Part shown: in pieces, positions 37,558-46,879 of the stretch
Position numbering within the stretch: position 1 is the stretch's first letter
Layout of the letters: the number at the start of each line of letters is the position of its first letter
Assembly: GCF_017349315.1 (NCBI RefSeq)
Contig: NZ_JAFMPP010000003.1
Coordinates: forward strand, 124,001 to 188,000
DNA: 64,000 bases
DNA from: Jiella flava
GTDB lineage: Bacteria > Pseudomonadota > Alphaproteobacteria > Rhizobiales > Rhizobiaceae
Direction: 5' to 3'
Program-made: the position numbers and the translations under genes
Notes under the pieces: model-generated
What the model was told of the DNA's origin: nothing
Databases searched by the model: none
The model's input: only the letters and a program-made list of their open reading frames with translations

Positions 37558-37641
37558 TCCCGGCAGGGCGGGTCGCCGTCGTCGCGCCGGCAGGGAACCG
37601 GCGGGCGAGCAGGCGGGCACCGCCGAACCGGATCAAAGGCA

Positions 37642-37674
37642 AAACGGCGGCGCCCGATCGGGTCGCCGCCGTTT
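37642..37674. terminator. Two-way hairpin terminator between aldo/keto reductase and peroxiredoxin
   Basis: An 11-bp stem, AAACGGCGGCG (37642-37652) pairing with CGCCGCCGTTT (37664-37674), surrounds an 11-base loop. The A/T ends give a short T-run on each strand. It lies between convergent genes. Confidence 0.75.
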
Positions 37675-37698
37675 CTCATGCCGGGTGGGGCCGTCGTC

Positions 37699-38184
37699 TC
37701 ACATCTGTTCGAGCAAGGCCTCGGCGCTCGATTTGTCGGCTTGGCCCGGGCTGTCTTCGACATTGAGCGTCTTCACCACGCCGTCCTCGACCAGCATCGA
37801 ATAGCGCTTGGAGCGGGTGCCGAGACCGGCGACCGACAGGTCGATGTCGAGGCCGAGGGCCTTGGTGAATTCGCCATTGCCGTCGGACAGGAACTGGATC
37901 TTGCCGGCGGCCTCGGTCGCCTTTTCCCAGGCGCCCATGACAAAGATGTCGTTGACCGCCACCACCGCGATGATGTCGACGCCCTTGGCGCTGAACTCGT
38001 CGTGATGGGTGAGGAAGCCCGGCAGGTGGTTCATCGAGCAGGTCGGGGTGAAGGCCCCGGGCAGGCCGAACAGCACCACTTTCTTGCCGGCGAAGAGATC
38101 GCCGGTCGACAGGTCGGCCGGGCCGTCCTCGGTGCGGGTTTTCACGGTGGCGTTCGGAATTTTTTCGCCGACGGCGATGGTCAT
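37699..38184 (-). CDS. Peroxiredoxin, Prx5 type (1-Cys)
   Basis: This 161-residue thiol peroxidase reduces hydrogen peroxide and alkyl hydroperoxides. The peroxidatic Cys49 lies in FGLPGAFTPTCSMNHLPGF, the Prx5 signature. No other Cys occurs in the protein, so it must use an external thiol such as glutathione or glutaredoxin. The C-terminal glutaredoxin domain found in some fusions is absent. Length and motif are complete. Confidence 0.92.
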   Translation of the reverse strand: MTIAVGEKIPNATVKTRTEDGPADLSTGDLFAGKKVVLFGLPGAFTPTCSMNHLPGFLTHHDEFSAKGVDIIAVVAVNDIFVMGAWEKATEAAGKIQFLSDGNGEFTKALGLDIDLSVAGLGTRSKRYSMLVEDGVVKTLNVEDSPGQADKSSAEALLEQM

Positions 38185-38317
38185 ATCGAAGACTCCCCTC
38201 GATCAGGAAACGGGACCGGCGGGCGCTCAGCGTCGCAATGCCGGTTGATGCTTGAGATGTGGTAATGTAGCCACCTTTGTAAAGCGGCCACCGGCTATCA
38301 TTTGTTCGACCCGCTGA

Positions 38318-39196
38318 TCAACTTTCCGGAGCGACCGGGATCGCCGTCGCTTCGAGGGCCGTCTTGCCCTTGGTGAACACGAGATCGACCTTCGACGGGA
38401 TCTTGGCGCCAGTGCCCGGATCTTCGACGATCGGGACGTTGAAGACGACCGTATCGCCATTCGCCGCGCTTTTCGTCGGCTTGTCGAAGAACCATCCATC
38501 AGTGGCGGTCACGAACAGATCGGGCGCGGCATCCCGGGCCGCGCCGTCCGCTTTTGCGGCGGGCGCTTTGACCGCGATGCGAAGAGCCTTGCCGCCCGCT
38601 TCGGCCGAGACGGCGAAACTGCCGGCAGGCGCCGGTTTCGGCAGTGCCGCAAATGCCGCGGCGACGGCGCTGTCGTCGGCAGCGCTCGCCGGTACCGTCA
38701 ATTTCGCCGAGACCGGAATGCAGATCTCCTTGCACACACCCATGAAAATCGATGCGTCGATGGCGTCGATCATTGTGCCGGATTTGGGCGTCAGCGCAAT
38801 GGCGAGGGCGGCCTTGCCTTTGTAGCCGTTGGCCGCAGTCTCGTTCGCGCCATAGCGGTGCGGCGCTGGGAAGCGGATCCTGCTTGTCTCGACGCCGTCA
38901 GTCTTCGAAAGATCGATCGTCGGCGGAATGCCGGAGGCGCCGGGATCGATCCAATAGGTCTTCCAGCCCGGCGCGAGATCGACGAGCAGCGCGGCGTGAA
39001 CGGCGCCGTCGACCGGCGTCTTGGCGCGGACCAGCTGGAGCGTGACTTCGTCGTTATGAAAGCGGCTCATGCTTGGCGCTGACGAAGCGTCCGCAGCCGC
39101 GGCCGGCGCGGCGCCGAAAAGAACAGCGGCCGCGAGCACCGTCAAAAGACGCAAAAACCGACGTTCCACGTTGCCGACAGATCGCCGCAAAGCCAT
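38318..39196 (-). CDS. Exported DsbD-N-terminal-domain-like protein
   Basis: This 292-residue protein has a signal peptide (RRFLRLLTVLAAAVLFGAAPAAAA) and an immunoglobulin-like domain resembling the periplasmic alpha domain of DsbD. The paired cysteines MGVCKEICIPV match the redox-active CxxxC of that family, and APGWKTYWIDPGASGIPP is also typical. It has no DsbD membrane or thioredoxin domain. It may pass electrons to, or receive them from, a periplasmic redox protein. The ATG at 39196 is chosen because it precedes the signal peptide; earlier in-frame ATGs (39286, 39358) are possible. Confidence 0.82.
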   Translation of the reverse strand: MALRRSVGNVERRFLRLLTVLAAAVLFGAAPAAAADASSAPSMSRFHNDEVTLQLVRAKTPVDGAVHAALLVDLAPGWKTYWIDPGASGIPPTIDLSKTDGVETSRIRFPAPHRYGANETAANGYKGKAALAIALTPKSGTMIDAIDASIFMGVCKEICIPVSAKLTVPASAADDSAVAAAFAALPKPAPAGSFAVSAEAGGKALRIAVKAPAAKADGAARDAAPDLFVTATDGWFFDKPTKSAANGDTVVFNVPIVEDPGTGAKIPSKVDLVFTKGKTALEATAIPVAPES

Positions 39197-39447
39197 TTGA
39201 GAATCGAATGGCTCAAGCTGCCGCACGGCAATCTGATGAAATTGTTGCGGCTGCTCGAGCAAGACTGGATGGATAGTCGATCTCATTTCACAAGTCCATG
39301 ACGTGATAGGGGCCCGCCGCGATTTTCGAGGGTGCCGTGACAATTCTGCTCTGGTCATTCTTCGGCGTGGATGCCACTTTTGGTGTGGAGGTTTTCGTTC
39401 CGTCGCATCGGCGGCGGTTCCGATGTCAAACTGCGCGGTGTGGAAAG

Positions 39448-40062
39448 ATGAAGCTCGATATCGATCTCGACTCCGTCGACGGTGACGTCGCCCATTCGCT
39501 GGAAGGCCATTTTCTGATCGCTATGCCGACGATCAGCGACGAGGCTTATGCCCGAACCGTCATCTATGTCTGCGCCCATTCGCCAAACGGGGCAATGGGA
39601 TTCATCATCAACAAGCCGCAACCGATGAGTTTTCCGGCCCTGCTCACCCAGCTCAGCATTGTCGAGAGCGAGGACGACATCCGGCTTTCGTCGGGCGGTC
39701 ACGAGGTGTCGGTCTGCGTTGGCGGCCCGGTCGAGAAGGGCCGCGGCTTCGTGCTGCATTCGGACGACTATGATTCCGACTCCACCGTCCAGGTCGCCGA
39801 CAAGATCGCGCTGACGCCGACGGTCGACATCTTGCGCGCCATGTCCGAGGGCATCGGTCCGCGCACGGCGATCATGGCACTCGGCTATTCCGGTTGGGCG
39901 CCCGGCCAGCTCGAGGAAGAGATCGCCGCCAATGGCTGGCTGACCTGCAAGGCTGATCTCGGCATCGTCTTCGACAATGATCTCGACGCGAAATACACCC
40001 GTGCGCTCGGTTTGCTCGGCATCGAGCCGGCGTTTCTGGCGGGAGAAGCCGGCCACGCCTGA
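39448..40062 (+). CDS. YqgE/AlgH family protein
   Basis: This 204-residue protein matches the UPF0301 family (YqgE/AlgH), of unknown biochemical role; AlgH was first linked to alginate regulation in Pseudomonas. Conserved segments are LEGHFLIAMPTISDEAYARTVIYVCAHSP, GAMGFIINKP, GGPVEKGRGFVLHS and ALGYSGWAPGQLEEEI. The ATG at 39448 precedes the conserved start; frame upstream is open but not similar. It is divergent from the DsbD-N-like gene. Confidence 0.9.
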   Translation: MKLDIDLDSVDGDVAHSLEGHFLIAMPTISDEAYARTVIYVCAHSPNGAMGFIINKPQPMSFPALLTQLSIVESEDDIRLSSGGHEVSVCVGGPVEKGRGFVLHSDDYDSDSTVQVADKIALTPTVDILRAMSEGIGPRTAIMALGYSGWAPGQLEEEIAANGWLTCKADLGIVFDNDLDAKYTRALGLLGIEPAFLAGEAGHA

Positions 40063-40088
40063 CCGTCGAGCCCGACCGCCGGAACCAA

Positions 40089-40184
40089 CGCATCGGCCCG
40101 AGTATCGGAATCGATTTTCGCAAGGCACGATGCGCCACTTCAATGAGTGAGAGCACCGTGCGTTCTGTCGGACGCACGGTGCTT
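40089..40184 (+). repeat. Dispersed hairpin repeat, family 1, copy C
   Basis: This shares GCATCGGCCCGA, TCGGAATCGATTTTCG, CACGATGCG and GACGCA blocks with copies at 49806, 52369 and 55549. It ends in a perfect 12-bp stem, AGCACCGTGCGT (40152-40163) with ACGCACGGTGCT (40172-40183). It lies between convergent yqgE and the GGDEF-EAL gene and may act as terminator. Confidence 0.75.
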
Positions 40185-40250
40185 GAAGCGCTTTTACCGG
40201 TCGCGATGAGCCATGGTGCCGTCGGAGAAAGCAAGCCTTTGGCGGCCGCC

Positions 40251-43139
40251 TCAACTTGCTCGTTTGAGGCTTGCCGAGCGATCGACCAGCAGCCGGCGGG
40301 CCATCTCGAACGGGATCGGTGGCGAGAAGGCGAAGCTTTGCGCCCATTCGCAGCCAAGATCCCGCAACTGAGTGATGTCGCTTTCGCTCTCGATCCCCTC
40401 CGCCACCACCTTGAGCCCCAGATCATGAGCCATGGTGACGATCGAATGGACGATGATCGGCCGCTGCGGTTGGCTGTTATTGCGCAGGAATGACTGGTCG
40501 AGCTTGAGTGTGTCGAAGGGAAACCGCATCAGATAAGCGAGGGACGAGTGGCCGGTGCCGAAATCGTCCAGCGATAGGCCGACGCCAAGATCCCGCAACT
40601 TGGCGAGCAGTTGCGCCGAGCGCTCCGGATTGTCCATCACCATCGACTCGGTCAGTTCGAATTTCAGCGTCTGCGGCGCCAGCTTGTAGCGATCGATGAC
40701 GCTGCGCACGTTGGCGATGAGATCTTGGCGGATCAGTTGCCGGCTGGAGATGTTCACGGACATGAAGAAGCGGTTGTCACCGGTCGCGCGATGCAGGTCC
40801 GACAGGCGCTTGGCGGCTTCTTCGAGGGCAAACTGGCCGAGGGTGACGATCAGGCCGGTGTTTTCGGCGATCGGGATGAATTCGGCTGGCGAGATCGAGC
40901 CGCGGCGCGGATGCTCCCAGCGCAGGAGCGCTTCGAAGCCCGCCACCTTTTCGCTCTGAAGGTCGACGATCGGCTGGAAGGCGAGGGAGAGTTCGGAACG
41001 CTCGAAGGCCCGGCGCAGATCGGATTCGAGCTGCAGGCGGCCGGAGCCGATGGTCTTATAGGCCGGCCGGAACGGCTCAATGCGGTCGCCGCCGAAGCGC
41101 TTGGCCTGGTACATCGCCAGTTCGGCTTCTTTCAGCGTCTCCTCGCTGGTCGCCCCTTCCGCCCAACCCGACAGGCCGACCGAGCCGGTGAGGACGATCT
41201 CGCGACCGGCGAGCGCGATCGGGGCCTTGATCGCCTCGCGCAGCGAGTCGGCGAAGCTTGCCACCGCCGCGACGTCGCTTTCGGAGACGAGGATCAGGCC
41301 GAACTGGTCGCCGCCGAGGCGGGCGAGCGAATCTTGCGGCTTGAGGATTCGTTTCAGCCGCCGGCCGACCGTCAAAAGGATGGTGTCGCCGACGGCGAGG
41401 CCGAAGTCGTCATTGACCTGCTTGAAGCGGTCGATGTCGATGACAAAGATCGTCGGCCGCACGTCCTCGCGGGTGGCGGCGAGGATGCCGATCGCCTCCA
41501 GCCGGTCGTTGAACAGCTCGCGGTTCGGCAGGCCGGTCAGCTGGTCGTGCAGCGCATCGTGCAGCAGCCGCTCTTCGGCCTTCTTCTGATCGGTGACGTC
41601 CTTCAGCGTGCCGACGCAGCGCACCACTTCGCCGGTCGAGCCGAGCATCGGGCGGGCGCGCAGCTGCATCCAGTGGTAATGGCCGTCCTCGTCGGCGACG
41701 CGAAATTCCTGGACGATCCGGCCGCGGCGGTGCTCGATCACGGTGTCGAAGGTCAATTTGAAGCGATCGCGGTCGTCGGGATGGAGGATCGGCAGCCAGT
41801 CGCGCGCCGCGCCGTTCATCGCCGCGACCGGCATGCCCGACAGGGTATCGCCATCCGAGGCGACGAAGATCCGGTCGCGCGAGACGTCCCAGTCGAACAC
41901 CGAATCGCCGGCGCCGGCGAGCGCCAGCGAGCGCCGCTCCATGTCGGACAGCAGGCCTTGCGCGAACGTGCCGCCGGCAAAGGCATGCTGCATGACGGTA
42001 AAGCCGATGAGCAGCACGATCAGCACCAGTCCGCCGCCGAGTGCCGGCTGGATGATGTCATTGTCGATCCGCCCGGTGACGGTCATCCAGCTTGCCACCA
42101 GCCAGAGAATGATCAGGCACCAGGTGGGGATCAGCATCACCGCCCGGTCGAAGCCCTGAATGGCGAAGCCGATGATCAAGGCCAGGCCAATGCCGGCCGT
42201 CGCGGCAAGCGACAGGCGGGCGATGCCGGAGGCGACCACCGGTTCGAAGGCGGCCAGCGCGCCCAGCGCGCCGAGCAGCGCCAGCCAAACAAGCAGCGTG
42301 ATCGACAAAACGCGGTGCCAGCGATTGATGTTGAGATAGGCATAGAGGAACATCGCCAATGTGAAGGCGAGCGCCACCTCGGTGCCGGCGCGCCAGATCG
42401 TCTCCTGCCCGGGCTGCAGCGGCATCAGCTTCTGCCAGAAGTCGAAGTCGATGCAGATATAGGCCAGCACCGCCCAGGCCAGCGCCGCCGCCGCCGGGAA
42501 CATCGCTGAGCCTTTGACGACAAACAGGATCGTCAGGAACACCGCGAGCAGGCCGGCGATGCCGAGGACGATGCCGCGATAGAGGGTGAAGGCGTTGATC
42601 GTGTCCTTGTAGGCGTTCGGCTGCCAGAGCCTGAGATCGGGCAGTTTCGAACTCGTCATCTCGGCGACGAAGGTGACGACGGTGCCGGGATCCAGGGTGA
42701 CGAGAAAGACGTCGGCGTCGGTGCTGCGCTGGCGCTCGAGGGCAAAACCCTGCGACGGGGTGATCGAGGCGATGCGCTGGGAGCCGAGATCGGGCGAGAG
42801 AATGCCCGAGCCGACCAGCCGGAAATGCGAGGCGACGACCAGCCGGTCGAGCTGTTCGTCGGTGTCGTTGGCGAGCGCGAAGACCGCCCAGTTGCCCGAT
42901 GCGTGAGGCGATTTCGCCTCGACCTCGATGCGGCGCACGATGCCGTCGGCACCCGGCACGGTGGTCACCTGAAAATTGCGGCCGCGATGATGGTAGATGT
43001 CGGTGGCGGGCTTGAGATCGATCGCCTGATCGTCACGTGAGATGCTGACCGGCTCCAAGGCCAGGGCCGGCGCCATCCAAGCGAGGATGGGTGCGAGCGC
43101 GAGCAGCAGGATCAAGGCGCGAAAAAGATTGAACCGCAT
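40251..43139 (-). CDS. 7TM-PAS-GGDEF-EAL membrane c-di-GMP enzyme (probable phosphodiesterase)
   Basis: This 962-residue protein has a signal peptide (RALILLLALAPILAWMAPALA), a periplasmic domain (about 28-190), seven TM helices (about 190-390), a PAS domain (about 400-515), a GGDEF domain (about 530-690) and an EAL domain (about 700-950). The cyclase signature is GGDQF, so cyclase activity is doubtful. The EAL half keeps FEALLRWEHP, ELTESMVMDN, LDDFGTGHSSLAYL and VAEGIES, as in active phosphodiesterases. It is therefore probably a net c-di-GMP hydrolase tuned by a periplasmic signal. Start chosen at the signal peptide; an ATG at 43199 is possible. Confidence 0.88.
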   Translation of the reverse strand: MRFNLFRALILLLALAPILAWMAPALALEPVSISRDDQAIDLKPATDIYHHRGRNFQVTTVPGADGIVRRIEVEAKSPHASGNWAVFALANDTDEQLDRLVVASHFRLVGSGILSPDLGSQRIASITPSQGFALERQRSTDADVFLVTLDPGTVVTFVAEMTSSKLPDLRLWQPNAYKDTINAFTLYRGIVLGIAGLLAVFLTILFVVKGSAMFPAAAALAWAVLAYICIDFDFWQKLMPLQPGQETIWRAGTEVALAFTLAMFLYAYLNINRWHRVLSITLLVWLALLGALGALAAFEPVVASGIARLSLAATAGIGLALIIGFAIQGFDRAVMLIPTWCLIILWLVASWMTVTGRIDNDIIQPALGGGLVLIVLLIGFTVMQHAFAGGTFAQGLLSDMERRSLALAGAGDSVFDWDVSRDRIFVASDGDTLSGMPVAAMNGAARDWLPILHPDDRDRFKLTFDTVIEHRRGRIVQEFRVADEDGHYHWMQLRARPMLGSTGEVVRCVGTLKDVTDQKKAEERLLHDALHDQLTGLPNRELFNDRLEAIGILAATREDVRPTIFVIDIDRFKQVNDDFGLAVGDTILLTVGRRLKRILKPQDSLARLGGDQFGLILVSESDVAAVASFADSLREAIKAPIALAGREIVLTGSVGLSGWAEGATSEETLKEAELAMYQAKRFGGDRIEPFRPAYKTIGSGRLQLESDLRRAFERSELSLAFQPIVDLQSEKVAGFEALLRWEHPRRGSISPAEFIPIAENTGLIVTLGQFALEEAAKRLSDLHRATGDNRFFMSVNISSRQLIRQDLIANVRSVIDRYKLAPQTLKFELTESMVMDNPERSAQLLAKLRDLGVGLSLDDFGTGHSSLAYLMRFPFDTLKLDQSFLRNNSQPQRPIIVHSIVTMAHDLGLKVVAEGIESESDITQLRDLGCEWAQSFAFSPPIPFEMARRLLVDRSASLKRAS

Positions 43140-43277
43140 GCCCCCCGGCGCTTTCCTTTGAGCCGCGCGCGACCCGTCCGACGGTCGGATGGCGCGCATC
43201 TCGGCCACAGTTTCGATCCCGCCGCGGCCGATTGTTGCAGTTTTTGGCAGGTTGGTGAAGTTGCGATCACGCACGGC

Positions 43278-43910
43278 TCACACGATATCCGCATAGGCCG
43301 TCGGCCGCTTCGAAGCGCTATCCACCGATCGCGACCATTCTTCGGCAAGCATGGCGTAGAGGCAATGGTCTTCCCACTTTCCCGCAATCTTGAGATAGCC
43401 ACGCAAAAGCCCCTCACGGGAGAAGCCGCAGCGTTCGAGCAATCGGATCGAGCGCTGATTGCTGGGCAGGCACGCGGCCTCGATCCGGTGCAGGCCTTCG
43501 ACCTCGAAAGCGAACTGCTTCACCGCATCGACAGCGTGGCGCATGTAGCCGTGGCCAGCATAACGCTCGCCCATCCAGTAACCGAGCACGCAGGACTGGG
43601 CAACGCCTCGGCGAATATGGCCGACGGTGATCCCACCGAAAAGCGTCTCGCTGGCCGCGTCGAAAATGAAAAAGCTGTAGCCGCTGCCGTCCCGGGCATC
43701 CTGGTTGTAACGGGTGATTCTGCGGCGAAAGGACGCTCGCGAAAGCTCGTCCGCCGCCCAAAGCGGCTCCCATGGGCGCAAGAAGGTGCGGCTCTCCTCC
43801 CGCAGGACGCGCCAGATCTCGTAGTCGGAGCGCCGCGGCAGCCGCAACACGATGCCATCGCCCAAAAGGACGGGGACGTTCGGCCGGGTGAGTTGATCCA
43901 GCACACTCAT
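43278..43910 (-). CDS. GNAT family N-acetyltransferase (RimJ/RimL-like)
   Basis: This 210-residue GNAT enzyme resembles ribosomal-protein alanine acetyltransferases. It has PVLLGDGIVLRLPRRSDYEIW at the start, WMGERYAGHGYMRHAVDAV as the acetyl-CoA motif A and IEAACLPSNQRSIRLLERCGF as the typical RimJ C-terminal segment. An adjacent GTG one codon upstream is an alternative start. Rhizobial genomes often have such a GNAT next to the M16 peptidase and thrC, as here. Confidence 0.86.
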   Translation of the reverse strand: MSVLDQLTRPNVPVLLGDGIVLRLPRRSDYEIWRVLREESRTFLRPWEPLWAADELSRASFRRRITRYNQDARDGSGYSFFIFDAASETLFGGITVGHIRRGVAQSCVLGYWMGERYAGHGYMRHAVDAVKQFAFEVEGLHRIEAACLPSNQRSIRLLERCGFSREGLLRGYLKIAGKWEDHCLYAMLAEEWSRSVDSASKRPTAYADIV

Positions 43911-44033
43911 CACCAGCCTGCCGATCAGTAATCGTCGAGGCGGCGCGTCTCGCCCGTTCGAAACACCGGGATCGGAAGCGCAAGGGTCTTAAAGCTCCGT
44001 GTCTCGGCCATGGGCGGTGCCGTCCTTCGCGCT

Positions 44034-45335
44034 CTAGCGCCTGGTCGCGGCGATCGCGGGATTTTTGGCGTAGAGCCGGTCGGCGAGCGCCTCGGCGGAG
44101 GGCAGGTGCGAGACCGGACCGATGGCCGCGAGCGTCGGCACCGAGCCGGTGAAGATCCGCTCGGCGAGATCGGCGAGGCGCGGCGCGGTGATCGCGTCGA
44201 GCCGCTCGATCAGCTCTTCGTTGGCGATGATCTCGCCGTTGAACATCAGCTGCCGGGCGATCTGGCCGGCGCGCGAGGCGGGGCTTTCCTGCGACATCAG
44301 CAGGCTGGCGCGCATCTGCGCCCGCGCGCGTGTGACTTCCGCCTGGGTGATGCCATTGGCCGCCTCGACGAGTTCGTCGACGATCACGGGGGCGAGTTCG
44401 GCCAGTTCCTCTTCGCCGGTCGCGGCGTGGATACCGAAGATACCGGAATCGGAGAAGCTCCAGTGGAAGGCATAGATAGCGTAGCACAGGCCGCGCCGTT
44501 CGCGCACTTCCTGAAAGAGGCGCGAGGACATGCCGCCGCCAAGGATCAGCGAGAGCACCTGGCTCGCATAGAAGTCACGGGCGTAATAGGGCCGGCCCTC
44601 GAAGCCGAGCACCATCTGGGCGTCCATGAGATCGCGGGTCTGGCGAAATTCGCCGCCGACATAGCTTGCGGCGATCCGTGCCTCGGTGTCCGGCGGCGCC
44701 GGGGTGGCGTTGCTGCCAAGCGCGGCGGAGACCTGATCGACGACCGCCTGATGGGACACCGCGCCCGCCGCCGAGACCACCATCCGATCCGGGCCGTAGT
44801 GGCGGGCGAGATAGGCCCGCAGATGATCCGGGGTGAACGACTTCACCGTGTCGCGCGTGCCAAGGATCGGGCGGCCGATGATCTGACCCTTGAAGGCGGT
44901 TTCCTGGAAATGGTCGAAGACGATGTCGTCGGGCGTATCCTCGGCGGCGCCGATCTCCTGCAGAATCACCTGCTGTTCGCGCTCGAGTTCCTGCTCGTCG
45001 AAGCGCGAGTCGACCAGAATGTCGGTGAGAATGTCGAGCGCGAGCGGGACATCGTCCTTGAGGGCACGGGCGTAGTAAGAGGTGGTCTCGACGCTGGTGG
45101 CGGCATTGAGATCGCCGCCGACATCTTCGATTTCCTCGGCGATCTGCCGGGCGGAGCGCCGGCTGGTGCCCTTGAAGGCCATATGTTCGAGAAGATGGGC
45201 GATGCCGTGTTCGTTGGCGTGCTCGTCGCGCGCCCCGGCCTTGACCCAGACACCGAGCGCCGCGCTCGAGAGCGACGGCATCGTATCGGTGGCGATGGTC
45301 AAACCATTGGCAAGCCTGGTGATCTCGACGCTCAT
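44034..45335 (-). CDS. M16 family zinc peptidase (mitochondrial processing peptidase-like)
   Basis: This 433-residue metallopeptidase is of the insulinase/MPP class. The inverted zinc motif HXXEH is present as His47-Leu-Leu-Glu50-His51 in GIAHLLEHMAFKGT, and the third ligand region LDILTDILVDSRFDEQELERE follows about 75 residues later. FYASQVLSLILGGGMSSRLFQEVRERRGLCYAI is the usual C-terminal half signature. It overlaps the thrC stop by four bases, so the two are co-translated. Substrate unknown. Confidence 0.93.
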   Translation of the reverse strand: MSVEITRLANGLTIATDTMPSLSSAALGVWVKAGARDEHANEHGIAHLLEHMAFKGTSRRSARQIAEEIEDVGGDLNAATSVETTSYYARALKDDVPLALDILTDILVDSRFDEQELEREQQVILQEIGAAEDTPDDIVFDHFQETAFKGQIIGRPILGTRDTVKSFTPDHLRAYLARHYGPDRMVVSAAGAVSHQAVVDQVSAALGSNATPAPPDTEARIAASYVGGEFRQTRDLMDAQMVLGFEGRPYYARDFYASQVLSLILGGGMSSRLFQEVRERRGLCYAIYAFHWSFSDSGIFGIHAATGEEELAELAPVIVDELVEAANGITQAEVTRARAQMRASLLMSQESPASRAGQIARQLMFNGEIIANEELIERLDAITAPRLADLAERIFTGSVPTLAAIGPVSHLPSAEALADRLYAKNPAIAATRR

Positions 45336-46750
45336 GCCTCGTCTTTCTCAGCTGCCGCGCGGGTGCGATCGCGGATGTAGGTCTCGACGGCGTTCAGTTT
45401 CGCCGGCAGTCGGTCGAATCGTTCCGCGCGCTCCATCAAGCCGGCGTGAGCCGGGGGCAAAGTGGGCTCGGTGCCTGTTGCACGCGCGACGGCGTCGGGA
45501 AATTTCGCGGGGTGAGCCGTGCCGAGAACGATCATCGCGCTCGCATCGCCGCGATCGCTCATCCGCTCGGCGACGCAGACGCCGACGGCGGTGTGCGGAT
45601 CGAGCAGATAGGCGTTCGCCTCCAGCACCCGGCGGATCGTCTGGGTGGTATCGTCCTCGCTGGTCACGTCGGCGTTAAAATTCGCGCGGATCGCCGTCAG
45701 CACGTCCTCGGGCAGGGTGAAGGCCCCGGACTGGGCGAGTTGCTGCATCATCCGGCGCACCGCCGCCGCGTCTCGCCCCGAGGCCTCGAACAGCAGGCGC
45801 TCGAAATTCGACGACACCTGGATGTCCATCGACGGCGACATGGTCGCGTGCACGGTGCTGGTCTCGTAGCGGCCGGTGGCGAGCGTGCGGGCCAAAATGT
45901 CGTTGGCGTTGGTGGCGATGATCAGTTTCTCGATCGGCAGGCCCATGCGCATCGCGGCATAGCCGGCGAAGATATCACCGAAATTGCCTGTCGGAACGGT
46001 GAAGGCGATCTTGCGCTTCGGCGCGCCGACGCTGGCGGCGGCGGTGAAGTAATAGACGATCTGGGCCATGATCCGGCCCCAGTTGATCGAATTGACGCCG
46101 GAGAGCCCCACCTCGTCGCGGAACCGGGCGTCGTTGAACATCGCTTTCACCAGCGCCTGGCAATCGTCGAAATTGCCGTCGACGGCGACGGCATGGACGT
46201 TGTCAGCGCCGGAGGTCGTCATCTGGCGCTGCTGGACCGGCGAGACGCGGCCATGGGGGAAAAGAATGAAGAGATCGGTCCGCGCGCTGCCGGCGAAGGC
46301 GGCGATCGCCGCGCCGCCAGTATCGCCAGACGTCGCGCCGACGATCGTCGCCCGCTCGCCGCGCGCCTTCAAGACGTGATCCATCAGCCGAGAAATCAGC
46401 TGCATGGCGACGTCCTTGAAGGCGAGCGTCGGGCCATGAAAGAGTTCGAGAACGAAATCGGAGGGCCCGATCTGCACCAGCGGCGCCACCGCCGGGTGGG
46501 CGAAGGTGGCATAGGCCTCGTCGATCATCTTGCGCAGCACCGCGGGCGCAATGTCGTCGCCGACGAAGGGCCGGAAGACAGCTTCCGCGACATCGGCATA
46601 GGGCTGGCCGGCAAAGCCTTCGATGGTCTCCCGGGAAAATTCCGGCCAGCTCTCGGGCAGATAGAGGCCGCCGTCGGCCGCGAGCCCTTTCAAAAGGGCG
46701 TCGGCAAATCCGAGCGTCGGCGCTTCGCCGCGCGTACTGACATACTTCAC
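45332..46750 (-). CDS. thrC: Threonine synthase
   Basis: ThrC (472 aa) converts O-phospho-L-homoserine to L-threonine with pyridoxal phosphate. The Schiff-base Lys lies in FHGPTLAFKDVAMQL, and GATSGDTGGAAIAAFAG binds phosphate. The start is GTG at 46750 (VKYVSTRGEAPTLGF), the normal family N-terminus, behind GGGAGGG; an ATG at 46798 adds unmatched residues. It is coupled to the M16 peptidase gene and divergent from a lipoprotein gene. Confidence 0.95.
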   Translation of the reverse strand: MKYVSTRGEAPTLGFADALLKGLAADGGLYLPESWPEFSRETIEGFAGQPYADVAEAVFRPFVGDDIAPAVLRKMIDEAYATFAHPAVAPLVQIGPSDFVLELFHGPTLAFKDVAMQLISRLMDHVLKARGERATIVGATSGDTGGAAIAAFAGSARTDLFILFPHGRVSPVQQRQMTTSGADNVHAVAVDGNFDDCQALVKAMFNDARFRDEVGLSGVNSINWGRIMAQIVYYFTAAASVGAPKRKIAFTVPTGNFGDIFAGYAAMRMGLPIEKLIIATNANDILARTLATGRYETSTVHATMSPSMDIQVSSNFERLLFEASGRDAAAVRRMMQQLAQSGAFTLPEDVLTAIRANFNADVTSEDDTTQTIRRVLEANAYLLDPHTAVGVCVAERMSDRGDASAMIVLGTAHPAKFPDAVARATGTEPTLPPAHAGLMERAERFDRLPAKLNAVETYIRDRTRAAAEKDEA

Positions 46751-46879
46751 GTCTTCAAAACTCCCTCCCGTACCGTCTCCGAGCATGCGCGGATCCACCG
46801 TGCGGGTTCTTGGTCGTGTCGCATAACCGGCACCGGGCTGATATAGAACGGCGCGTCACAGTAAGGGAAGAACCCAGCG

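Noticed and set aside
40611-42509. 632-codon frame antisense to the GGDEF-EAL gene
   Set aside because: Shadow frame; Arg/Asp/Gln-rich with no recognisable domain.
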